Origin: an uncultured Alphaproteobacteria bacterium
Lineage (GTDB): Bacteria; Pseudomonadota; Alphaproteobacteria; Methylaequorales; Methylaequoraceae
DNA length: 64,000 nucleotides
Reading direction: 5' to 3'
Assembly: GCA_902563505.1 (NCBI GenBank)
Contig: CACEXK010000004.1
Location: 1-64,000, forward strand
The notes beneath the pieces are model-generated. The model saw only the letters and a program-made list of their open reading frames with translations, did no database searches and was not told the DNA's origin. The position numbers and the translations under genes were made by a program. How positions within the stretch are numbered: the first letter of the stretch is position 1; the number at the start of each line of letters is the position of its first letter. This document shows, in pieces, positions 8,434 to 17,653 of the stretch.

Positions 8434-10978
8434 TTATTTCTTTCATCGAGAGTGTTTTTTTAATCTGACTAATTAAATCTTCTAGCAACTCTGTTTTATC
8501 AATTTTCAAACCATATTGATTTCTGAGATGAAAACTATCTTCCACAAAATCTCCATTGGTAGATATTTTTGCCATTGAAATTTTTAAATTATTTTTTATT
8601 AAAACATTTGATATTTCATAAAGCAAACCTGGCCTATCATTAGTTATCACTTCTAGTATGGTATATGTTGATGATGAATTATTATCTATTGTTACATCAT
8701 TTTTTTCTCTAATTATTTTATTTTTAGAGGAAAGAAAGGTGACTTTTGGTGATTTTTTTCCTAAACCAAACTCTTGAATTTTTTTTTTTAATGAAGAAAT
8801 TTTTTCCTGAAGATCTTTTTCTGATTTTTTATAATTTATGTACGACAATTTAAATGTATCAATTACTGTTCCATCGTCAAATGTAAATATTCTAGATTCA
8901 AAAATTGAAATATTCTCTGACATAAAAATTATAATTAAATCTAAAAAGAGGGAGGGTCTATCATTTGTAACAATTGTTAATTCTAAGAAATTATCTTCTT
9001 CGAATTTTTTTATTTGAAAGTCAAAGTTCTTTATTTTTTTTCCATTTGAAAAAAAATACTTAATTTGAAACGAAATAGACTCTGGGCTTTGTAATAACCA
9101 GTAATTTGGATAAGTAATTTTTGAGAATTCTTCAATTTCACTTTTTTTAGGAGATGATTTTAATTTTCTAACTCCTTTTTTTATTAAAGAAATTTTTTGG
9201 TTTAAACTTTTATTTTCCATTGGTTTTGAAATTTCTTTTTCAACTTTTTCGAATAATTTTTTGAGTAAACTCGACTTCCAGTTGTTCCATATTCCCTGAT
9301 CTACTGCAGATATATCCGCTACAGTTAAAAGAAATAAAGACCTTAATCTGTCTAAATTTTCTATATTCTCAGATGTCTTTTTTATAATTGAATAATCTTC
9401 AATATCTTTTTTGAAAGCTACCTCACTCAGGATTAAATGATTTTTTATTAGCCAAGATGTTTCTTTTATCACAGTTTTTTTTTCATTTAATCTGGTTAAA
9501 ATTTTTTCAGCTAAAGTGGCTCCTTTTAAATTATGTTCTCCAGAATAACCTTTGCCAATATCATGTAGAAGCGCAGCATAAAACAGTGGTTTTTTATCAA
9601 ATCTCTCTGAAAAAATTATTTTCGAAAATGAATAATTTTTTTTACTAACTCTCTTTTTAATATCTTTTAAAATATTAATAGCCTTCAATGTGTGTTGACC
9701 AACCGTTAATGCATGAAATCTATCAAATTGAGTTAAATTACTGATTCTTTTAAATTCGGGTATAATTTTTGATAATAAACCTACATCATTTATTTCCATA
9801 AATTTTTCTTGATTTTGAGAAAAGAAAATTTTTTTAAAGATTTCTATGTTAAATTTCGAGAATAAAACATTATTATTAATTTTATTTAAATTATTAGAGA
9901 TATCTCTAAAATCACTAAAATTTATAGAGCCAGATAAGGTGTTTTTCATAAACTTATCATTTAATTTTTTTAAATCTTGTCTTTTTTTAGGCTGCGATTT
10001 TTTTTTAAAATCAGCATCTAAAACATTTACAATTACCTTAGCCAAATTTCTTGTAATCGTGATCTGTTCAAAATAATCTCTCATCATATCTTCTACTTGA
10101 GAGTTAAGTATTTTGGTTGATTTTTTTTTCTCGATTTTTTCTGCAATTAATTCCTGATAGTCAAAAGTAAGCTTTTCATTTGATCTTTCACTCAAATAAT
10201 GAAGAAAACATCTTATTGTTAATAAAAACTGTTGTGCATTTTTAAATTTTTTTTTTTCTATGGAACTCAAAAAGTCTAAATAATTTATTGTATTTTTTTT
10301 TTTATAAATCTGAAATATTTTAAGACACCAAATTATTAAGTTTAAATCTCTTATTGATCCTTCACTTTCCTTAATATTAGGTTCATTTCTGAAATAATTG
10401 TAATTTGTTTCATTGATTTTTTTTTTTCTCTCATTAATTTTTTCGCCCAAAAAAACACCACTGTTGCTTGAAACATATTCAAAGTATGCCTTCATTATTT
10501 TTTTGAATGCCATTCTTGATCCACTTATAATTCTTGCATCAAGCATTGAGGTTTTTATCACATGATCTTTTTTAGAAAATTCCATTACCTCTTCCGAAGA
10601 TCTGACCGCATAACCAATTTTCAATTTTAGGTCCCAAAGAGGATATAGAAGAAACTTTACAAAATTTTCTAGTTTATTTGAGTCAATTTTCCCATAATAA
10701 ATAAATAAAAGGTCAATGTCAGAGAATGGAGCTAGTTGTCTTCGTCCATAACCGCCAACAGCACAAATTAAAAAACTTCTTGTAATTTTTCCGTATTCCT
10801 CTTGAAGTTTTTCAAATAATTTTTTTATTAAATAATCTATGGCATTCGAATTTTCTTCACAATTGAGTTGTCCTGATTTTTGTTTAAAAAAATTTTTTTT
10901 GATTTTTTTTCTTTTTTTTTCAAATTCATTTTTAAGAAACTCAATGGTATCTGATTGGCCGATTTTTTTTTTTTTCAT
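8423..10978 (-). CDS. glnD: [Protein-PII] uridylyltransferase GlnD
   Basis: 851 aa; nucleotidyltransferase GGYGRRQLAPFSDIDLLFIY, HD motif ALLHDIGKGYSGEH, two C-terminal ACT domains (NDRPSLF, NDRPGLLYE). Confidence 0.95.
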   Translation of the reverse strand: MKKKKIGQSDTIEFLKNEFEKKRKKIKKNFFKQKSGQLNCEENSNAIDYLIKKLFEKLQEEYGKITRSFLICAVGGYGRRQLAPFSDIDLLFIYYGKIDSNKLENFVKFLLYPLWDLKLKIGYAVRSSEEVMEFSKKDHVIKTSMLDARIISGSRMAFKKIMKAYFEYVSSNSGVFLGEKINERKKKINETNYNYFRNEPNIKESEGSIRDLNLIIWCLKIFQIYKKKNTINYLDFLSSIEKKKFKNAQQFLLTIRCFLHYLSERSNEKLTFDYQELIAEKIEKKKSTKILNSQVEDMMRDYFEQITITRNLAKVIVNVLDADFKKKSQPKKRQDLKKLNDKFMKNTLSGSINFSDFRDISNNLNKINNNVLFSKFNIEIFKKIFFSQNQEKFMEINDVGLLSKIIPEFKRISNLTQFDRFHALTVGQHTLKAINILKDIKKRVSKKNYSFSKIIFSERFDKKPLFYAALLHDIGKGYSGEHNLKGATLAEKILTRLNEKKTVIKETSWLIKNHLILSEVAFKKDIEDYSIIKKTSENIENLDRLRSLFLLTVADISAVDQGIWNNWKSSLLKKLFEKVEKEISKPMENKSLNQKISLIKKGVRKLKSSPKKSEIEEFSKITYPNYWLLQSPESISFQIKYFFSNGKKIKNFDFQIKKFEEDNFLELTIVTNDRPSLFLDLIIIFMSENISIFESRIFTFDDGTVIDTFKLSYINYKKSEKDLQEKISSLKKKIQEFGLGKKSPKVTFLSSKNKIIREKNDVTIDNNSSSTYTILEVITNDRPGLLYEISNVLIKNNLKISMAKISTNGDFVEDSFHLRNQYGLKIDKTELLEDLISQIKKTLSMKEINVS

Positions 10979-13656
10979 TAATTTTTTATATAATTTTTTT
11001 TTAATGTATAAAGAATATCTAATGAATCTTTCGGTGATAAATTATCCAGATCAAGTTTTTTTATTTCTGTTACAAGCTTGGTATAATCGCTATTAGAATC
11101 TTTTGATTTTACTTCTTTTAAATTATTTTCTTTAATTTGAATTGATTTTTTTTTATTCAAATTAATTAATATATCTTTGGCTCTTGTTATTATTTTTCTA
11201 TTTATTCCTGCAAGATTAGCCACATGGATACCGAATGACCCTTCAGATATTCCATCAATAACTTTATAGTGAAAAATTACTTCATCTTCCCATTTTTTTA
11301 TTTCCAAAGTTTTATTCTGAATTTGTGTAAATTTTTCATTCATTCTACACAAATCTTTGTAATGAGTAGAAAAAAGTGTTAAGCATTTTATTTCTTTACA
11401 GATATATTCTAAAACAGAATAAGCAATGGCAAGTCCATCCTCAGTAGCTGTACCTCTGCCAAGCTCGTCAAGAATTACTAGTGAAGAGGTTGTAGCTTGA
11501 TCAACTATTCTCGATGTCTCAACCATTTCCATCATAAAAGTAGACATTCCTAGCGATAAATTATCTGATGCTCCAATTCTGGTGAAAATTTTGTCAAATA
11601 TTCCAATTTTTGCTGATTCAGCAGGAACATAACATCCAATTTGATTTAAAATTACTATCAAAGCAGTTTGCCTTAAAAAAGTGCTTTTTCCTGCCATATT
11701 TGGTCCTGTCATCAACCAAACACTGTTTTTTTTGTTCAAAAGAGAGTTGTTTGGTGTAAATTCAATTCCTTCTTTTTCTAAGCTCTCTTCAACTACAGGG
11801 TGTCTTCCATTAGTAATATTAATAAGAGTTTCATCACTTATTTCAGGCCTTGAATAATTTTTTTTTGCAGATAAATCTGCAAAATTAGTCATAACATCGA
11901 TATATGAAATAATCTTTGATATTTTGCTTATTTCTTCACCAAATTTTAAAATTTCATCAATAATTTCTGAATAAATTATTGATTCTAGTTTAATAGATTC
12001 CAATTCAGAATTTTCAATTTCCAAGGATATTGATTTTAACTCGTCTGTTTGGAATCTTGAGCTATTTAGAGTATTTTGGATTGGATTGAAAGTTATTCTC
12101 TGGGATTCATGAAGTTTTGGTGAATTTTTATTACTTACCTCAATAAAGTATCCATGAATATTATTAAACTTAATTTTAAGGTTATTTACCTTAGTTTCAA
12201 AAATATATTTTTCTTGTAAGGCTAATATTTGGTTTTTACCTTTTTTCTTAATGTTTCTCAAATCATCGAGTTTTTTACTTACATTGATTTTTATGACCCC
12301 ACCCTCAGATAAATTTATTGGTGGTGTTTCATTTATTTTTTTTTCTATTAAATTTTTAATATTCATCACATTTTTTAATAAATCATTGTGAGGGATCAAT
12401 TTTAATAGTTTTTGATTTTTTGATTTTTCAATCTCAGCAAATATTTCCTCAGATGTATTGATGAAATTACTTATTAAGATTAAATCTTTTGGATTATTTG
12501 TTTTTGCTGAGATTCTTGACATTGTTCTTTCTAAATCAGGTAAACCTGTTAAAAGCTTTATTATATCTTTAAGAAATTCTATTTTGGATATAAATGACTC
12601 TATTAAATCGTGTCTTTCTTTTATCTCATTTTTTTTTTTCAGAGGTGATTTTAAAAAATCTCTCAAAAGCCTTGCCCCACTTGCAGTTCTTGTGTGATCG
12701 ATTATATAGATTAAACTTCCTTTTTTTTGGCCATCATAACTTTGAAAAAGCTCTAAACTCTTTTGTGAAAACATATCAATTTGCATGAAATGATTTTGAT
12801 TGATTATTTCCAGATTTTTAATATTTGGAATGTTTTTTTTTTGTGTCAATTCCAGATAATTTAACAATGCTCCTATTGTTGAAATATCCACATTTGTCAA
12901 ATCACCTAAAGATTCAATTTTAGATTTGTTAAAAAATGTTTTTATTTTCGTCTCATTATTTTTCAAATCATAGAAAGATTCGGGTATTATTGATATGTAC
13001 TTTTCAAAAACCTTAAATTTATTTTTCAAAAATTCTGATTGCTTCAAGTTTTCTGAAACTATTATTTCACCTGGTTCAACTTTATGAATTACCTCTTGTA
13101 AATCCTGAAGAATGTTTTCACCCTTAACTCTTTGAAGCTTTATTTCCCCGTTAGTCATATCAATCCATGCAAGGGAAATATCACCTTTTTTGAAATTTAG
13201 ACTTAATAAATTGTTATGATTCTTGGATTCAAGAAGAGATTCTTCAAGTATAGTTCCAGGTGTGATAATCCTAACCACATCTCTTTTAAAAATTTTTTGA
13301 CTCTTTTTAAAATCTTGCTCACCTTCCTCTAATTGTTCGGCTATTGCAACCTTAAATCCTGACTTTATAAGTCGAGATAAGTATGTTTGAGAAGAATGAA
13401 CTGGCACACCACACATTGGAATGTCTAATCCATTAGCCTTTCCTCTTTTAGTTAATGCAATCCCCAGACTTGAGGCAGCAATTTTTGCATCTTCAAAAAA
13501 CAATTCATAGAAATCTCCCATTCGGTAGAATAGTAAGTATTCTTTGTGTCTTCCCTTTACCTCAAGGTACTGTGCCATCATAGGTGTAGGCTTATCTAAA
13601 GCCTCACTTTTTTTTGTATTTGATAAACCTTTTATATCTGGTTGTTTTAATTTCAT
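10978..13656 (-). CDS. mutS: DNA mismatch repair protein MutS
   Basis: 892 aa; TPMMAQYLEVK, WLMTGPNMAGKSTFLRQTALI, ILDELGRGTATEDGLAIA. Confidence 0.98.
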   Translation of the reverse strand: MKLKQPDIKGLSNTKKSEALDKPTPMMAQYLEVKGRHKEYLLFYRMGDFYELFFEDAKIAASSLGIALTKRGKANGLDIPMCGVPVHSSQTYLSRLIKSGFKVAIAEQLEEGEQDFKKSQKIFKRDVVRIITPGTILEESLLESKNHNNLLSLNFKKGDISLAWIDMTNGEIKLQRVKGENILQDLQEVIHKVEPGEIIVSENLKQSEFLKNKFKVFEKYISIIPESFYDLKNNETKIKTFFNKSKIESLGDLTNVDISTIGALLNYLELTQKKNIPNIKNLEIINQNHFMQIDMFSQKSLELFQSYDGQKKGSLIYIIDHTRTASGARLLRDFLKSPLKKKNEIKERHDLIESFISKIEFLKDIIKLLTGLPDLERTMSRISAKTNNPKDLILISNFINTSEEIFAEIEKSKNQKLLKLIPHNDLLKNVMNIKNLIEKKINETPPINLSEGGVIKINVSKKLDDLRNIKKKGKNQILALQEKYIFETKVNNLKIKFNNIHGYFIEVSNKNSPKLHESQRITFNPIQNTLNSSRFQTDELKSISLEIENSELESIKLESIIYSEIIDEILKFGEEISKISKIISYIDVMTNFADLSAKKNYSRPEISDETLINITNGRHPVVEESLEKEGIEFTPNNSLLNKKNSVWLMTGPNMAGKSTFLRQTALIVILNQIGCYVPAESAKIGIFDKIFTRIGASDNLSLGMSTFMMEMVETSRIVDQATTSSLVILDELGRGTATEDGLAIAYSVLEYICKEIKCLTLFSTHYKDLCRMNEKFTQIQNKTLEIKKWEDEVIFHYKVIDGISEGSFGIHVANLAGINRKIITRAKDILINLNKKKSIQIKENNLKEVKSKDSNSDYTKLVTEIKKLDLDNLSPKDSLDILYTLKKNYIKN

Positions 13657-13695
13657 TTTTCTTTAACATTAACATTCTATCATTTAAACATTTCT

Positions 13696-14961
13696 ATGTT
13701 TGTTCATAAAGACATAATTATCGTATTCGTATTTATAGTACTAATATGTTTTATCTTCATCTTGCTTTTCTTAAAAGATTTGAGAAGTGTAGTTAAAAGT
13801 TTACAGAATTTTTCCGGCAAACCCTTAAGAAGCTCGCGCTTATTTTTTTTTAAATTATTTGAACCTATTATTTTCAACTTAAACACTATCTTAAAAAAAT
13901 ATCAGGATAACTATCGTATTGAACAATTAAGAGTGTTTTTCTTTAATTATTTTTTTAAAAACTTTCCAGACCCACTTTTAATTATTGATCAAAGACTTCA
14001 GGTCATTGAGTTTAACTCTGCCAGTGCAGACTTATTGGGGGAAGGCATTAAGAGTCAAAATATTTTCTCTGTATTACGAATTCCCGAATTAGGCGATCTT
14101 ATCGATGAATCACAAAAAAGACAAAAGCCTCTGGAAGCAGAAGTAAATCTTATTTACCCTTCAGAGAGAATTTTTAAAATCTGGATATCTGGAAGTAGGG
14201 ATGTTGGTAAAAACAAACTGAATTTTATAAGACTTTTTGATACAACTGCAGAACACAACCTTCAAAATCTCCAAAAAGACTTTATTGCCAATGCAAGCCA
14301 TGAGCTTAAAACTCCCATTTCTGTAATTATTGGTTATTGTGAAACCCTTCTTTCAGAAAAAAATACTAAAAATGATGTCAAAGAAAAATTCTTAAAAACA
14401 ATGGCTAATGAAGCTGAAAGAATGTCTAGACTTGTTAATGAATTATTGTCTTTATCCAGAATTGAAAGGACTGAATTTAGTCCTCCGGAAGATAAAGTTG
14501 ATCTAAACAAAGTCCTTAAAGAAGTTGAGAAAATTTGTATCGATAGAAAATTATTTAAAAAAATTAAGTGTAAGTTTTCATATTTAAAGAAAGGTGTTTT
14601 CGTAATAGGAGATGAATCTGAGCTTAAGCAAGTGTTTTTCAATATAATTGAAAATGCAATCAGACATAGTCAGTCAAAAAAACCGATTGAAGTGAAAATC
14701 AAACAAGCTAAAGACAATATCACTTTAATTTTTGAAGATTTTGGGATTGGAGTTGCTAATCAGAATATTCCTCTATTAACAAAAAGATTTTTTAGAGTTG
14801 ACCCATCGCGCTCAAGAGATACTGGGAATACTGGGCTTGGTTTATCAATTGTTAAACATATACTAAATCGGCATAATGCAAACTTTCAAATTGAGTCTGA
14901 AATTGGTAAAGGTTCAAAGTTTTTAGTTACATTCAATAATAAGAAACCAAGTCTTTACTAA
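13696..14961 (+). CDS. phoR: PhoR-like sensor histidine kinase
   Basis: TM, PAS-like domain, DFIANASHELKTPISVIIGY H-box, GLGLSIVKHI; adjacent to pst/phoB genes. Confidence 0.88.
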   Translation: MFVHKDIIIVFVFIVLICFIFILLFLKDLRSVVKSLQNFSGKPLRSSRLFFFKLFEPIIFNLNTILKKYQDNYRIEQLRVFFFNYFFKNFPDPLLIIDQRLQVIEFNSASADLLGEGIKSQNIFSVLRIPELGDLIDESQKRQKPLEAEVNLIYPSERIFKIWISGSRDVGKNKLNFIRLFDTTAEHNLQNLQKDFIANASHELKTPISVIIGYCETLLSEKNTKNDVKEKFLKTMANEAERMSRLVNELLSLSRIERTEFSPPEDKVDLNKVLKEVEKICIDRKLFKKIKCKFSYLKKGVFVIGDESELKQVFFNIIENAIRHSQSKKPIEVKIKQAKDNITLIFEDFGIGVANQNIPLLTKRFFRVDPSRSRDTGNTGLGLSIVKHILNRHNANFQIESEIGKGSKFLVTFNNKKPSLY

Positions 14962-14980
14962 AAATATTTTTTTCTTTTTT

Positions 14981-15009
14981 TTGTAATCTTTTTGTAACTT
15001 AATTGTCAC
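14981..15009 (+). promoter_or_regulatory. Putative Pho box (three PhoB half-sites) upstream of porin
   Basis: TTGTAAT-cttt-TTGTAAC-ttaa-TTGTCAC: three 7-mers at exact 11-bp spacing with 4-bp spacers, matching the known PhoB box architecture (CTGTCAT direct repeats). Confidence 0.75.
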
Positions 15010-15067
15010 ATTTCAAACTTACCCTCTTAATTATTAATTAATAACTTTAATCAACAAGAGGAAATAT

Positions 15068-16525
15068 ATGAACAAATATCTTGCTTATACTCCAGTTATG
15101 TTAGCTGTGGGTTTTTTTAACAATGTTAAAGCCCAAAATTATGACAAACAGATTGATGCGCTTCAAAATGAGCTTCTTAAAATGAAACAAGAAATGAACA
15201 ATGGTTCTGATAAAAGCAAGGCCTACTTTAAAAAAGGTAAAGGGCTTTCAATAAAAAGCAATGACGGGAAGTACAGTTTTCAAATTAAAGGAAGATTAAT
15301 GTACGACATTGCTGCAATTGTTGATGCCGAGAAAACCGTTAATGGTGTATCATCAGATTATTCAAGTAGTGCTTCAAACGATACAGAAGGTTTCGGATCA
15401 GAATTTAGAAGAATTAGATTTACACTTAAAGGTGAAGTAGGAAATGGCTGGGGGTTTGCATTCCAGCCAGATTTTGGAGATTCGCCAGATATGGGTTCAG
15501 ATAGATCTGTTGTTTTCAAAGATGCTCATATATATAAAAAAATAAAAGGTTTTGGTAAAATAACTATTGGTAACCACAAAGTTGCCGGTGGTATGTATGA
15601 AAACACAAGTTCTAATGCATTAGTTTTCAATGAGCGTCCTATGCATAATGAATTAATGAACTTTGGGAATAGAACTGGAATAGGCTATGACACGAATGGT
15701 GTGTTCGGGAATACTTTTCATGGCAGAGCCTCATTGTTTTCTGGAACCGAGTCAGCTTTCGAACAAGGAATTAATATGGGAGATGCATCATCAACATCAC
15801 ATGAGCTTTATGGTTCAAGTGTTGCTGGTCAATACACATTCATAGATGAAAAAGAAATGAAAGCTATGGTTGGTTTTCACTATGGATACCTGAATCTAAG
15901 AGGGGAGGCTAGCACAACTGGTTATGACACTGCAAGTGCTTACATAAATGGTGTTCATACTATTTTAGATAAAGCAATAGACTTAGGAAACTGGGATACA
16001 ACAACCCCTAATCTTGAAAGTTTTCAGTTTTACGGACCTCAAGCTTTGTTTTTATACAAAAATTTCTTACTTATGGGTGAATACCAAAAAGGTTTCTATG
16101 AATTAGAAAAAGTTACTGGAAATGCTCAAGAAGAAGACTATGACATTCATGGATGGTCCATTGGTGGCCTATGGACGATAAGCGGTGAACAAATGAAATA
16201 CTCTGGGAAAAAGGGTAAAATTGGTGGTTTAAAATGCAAGAGACATTGTACTCAACTTAAGTTCCAATATCAATATGCTGATGCTGTTGATAGACCATCA
16301 AAAGCTGGTGTTACAGGTCCATTCAGAGATGATGGTGGTCAAGGTCGTGTATACAAAGGTGGTATAAATCATTATTTTAATTCGAATGTCAGAATTATGC
16401 TTGAATATGCCTATGGTGATTATTCCTATGATGATGCAATTGCCGAAGACACCACAAACGGCTTTGGTGAAAATGGTAGCTCTGAGGTTTCTACAGTAGA
16501 AGCCAGACTTCATCTAAAATGGTAA
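15068..16525 (+). CDS. Porin of OprP/OprO (phosphate-selective porin) type
   Basis: 485 aa; signal peptide, coiled-coil start, FQIKGRLMYDIA, beta-rich body, terminal VEARLHLKW; in pho locus behind a Pho box. Confidence 0.8.
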   Translation: MNKYLAYTPVMLAVGFFNNVKAQNYDKQIDALQNELLKMKQEMNNGSDKSKAYFKKGKGLSIKSNDGKYSFQIKGRLMYDIAAIVDAEKTVNGVSSDYSSSASNDTEGFGSEFRRIRFTLKGEVGNGWGFAFQPDFGDSPDMGSDRSVVFKDAHIYKKIKGFGKITIGNHKVAGGMYENTSSNALVFNERPMHNELMNFGNRTGIGYDTNGVFGNTFHGRASLFSGTESAFEQGINMGDASSTSHELYGSSVAGQYTFIDEKEMKAMVGFHYGYLNLRGEASTTGYDTASAYINGVHTILDKAIDLGNWDTTTPNLESFQFYGPQALFLYKNFLLMGEYQKGFYELEKVTGNAQEEDYDIHGWSIGGLWTISGEQMKYSGKKGKIGGLKCKRHCTQLKFQYQYADAVDRPSKAGVTGPFRDDGGQGRVYKGGINHYFNSNVRIMLEYAYGDYSYDDAIAEDTTNGFGENGSSEVSTVEARLHLKW

Positions 16526-16569
16526 TGGTATAAAAGTTGGTTTTCGTTTCCCCAATATAATTTAAAGAA

Positions 16570-16593
16570 GGTTCTGAGTATGGGCCCTTTTTT
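16570..16593 (+). terminator. Weak putative intrinsic terminator after porin gene
   Basis: GGTTC-tgagtat-GGGCC stem (two G-U pairs) followed by cTTTTTT. Confidence 0.35.
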
Positions 16594-16930
16594 AAATTAA
16601 AAAATCGCTAAAATAATCCTAATTATATATTGTTTTTCCTTTCATAGAAGCATCAGATGTAAACCCATAAAAAGATTTAAATTTGGAAGCATTTTGTTTC
16701 AGGTGCTTATCAAGAAACTTCTTATCTTAGAAGTTGAATTCACCATTGATCGTATATATTTTTCAGAGCATAGTTTATAAAAAAAAACAGCTTATAAGAT
16801 CCTTGGTTTTAGTGGCTCTGAACATTATTTGCACAAATAACCTTTTTGCAATCAAGCAATGCCTTTAATTAATATGCATATGCACATAACATACTCGTCT
16901 TATTATGCAAATATTAGTGCATATACATAC

Positions 16931-17476
16931 TTATTTTCCATCTAAAGCATTTTGGTAGTATTTGTGAATTATAGAATCTTGATTTTCTAACAGCCAGTCA
17001 ATCGATGGCTCATCATTCATTGCTTTCTTAATTGCATTTGTAGTTGCTTTTCTATGGATATCAAAAAGAATTTTGTGGTCTAGATTTTTTTCTTTTGTGA
17101 CTATTGGATTTAACCATACAGATACAATTACACCCAATTCATTTGCCTTGTCTTTAGGAATGTATCCTTCTCTCACAGAATCAAGAACTCCATTAGCAAT
17201 AGCTCCTTGGACAGTTCCCATGAGAATGTTCGTATATTTATCATCTTTTACAGTAACTTTACTGACCATCAATGTTGCAGGTTTAACCATCACATCAGTA
17301 TTCATTATTGCTAAAACCTTTGTGTGACCTTTGATTTGATTCCCAATAAGGGTTGCAAAAGCTGTCCCAAATGGTCCGTTGAGGTGACCAATAACAACCT
17401 CAGGTTCTGCTGCAGTCCCAGGTGGACCTCCTGCTATAAGGGATTCGCCAACTTTCATTATAAAGTCATTACTCAT
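16931..17476 (-). CDS. Formaldehyde-activating enzyme (Fae) family homologue
   Basis: 181 aa; VGESLIAG, VVIGHLNGPFGTAFATLIGNQIKGHTKVLAIMNTDVMVKPATLMVSKVTVKD, and HRKATTNAIKKAMNDEP align by eye with canonical Fae throughout; strong RBS (AAAGGAGATATT-ATG). Confidence 0.85.
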   Translation of the reverse strand: MSNDFIMKVGESLIAGGPPGTAAEPEVVIGHLNGPFGTAFATLIGNQIKGHTKVLAIMNTDVMVKPATLMVSKVTVKDDKYTNILMGTVQGAIANGVLDSVREGYIPKDKANELGVIVSVWLNPIVTKEKNLDHKILFDIHRKATTNAIKKAMNDEPSIDWLLENQDSIIHKYYQNALDGK

Positions 17477-17563
17477 AATATCTCCTTTAATAATTGGTAA
17501 AAAGAAAGGGATGTTAGCTTAAATTCGCTTTTTTTACAATGTCGTCTGAAATTAACCTGTTAA

Positions 17564-17592
17564 ATGTCACAAATCTGTAACAAAACTATCAT
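17564..17592 (+). promoter_or_regulatory. Putative Pho box (three PhoB half-sites) between fae homologue and pstS
   Basis: ATGTCAC-aaat-CTGTAAC-aaaa-CTATCAT, exact 11-bp periodicity; 61 nt from pstS start, 87 nt from the divergent fae start. Confidence 0.8.
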
Positions 17593-17653
17593 AATTTAGT
17601 TTCACAAGTTTTTTATGTTAGGTTTTTAACTTTAACAATGATGAGGAACTATT

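Noticed and set aside
8069-8476. 135-aa plus-strand ORF opposite murJ
   Set aside because: Antisense shadow of a conserved gene; no family features.
16878-16924. ATATGCAC / GTGCATAT inverted arms as a terminator for the fae homologue
   Set aside because: Loop of about 31 nt and no T-tract on the appropriate side; kept only as part of the unexplained-region finding.
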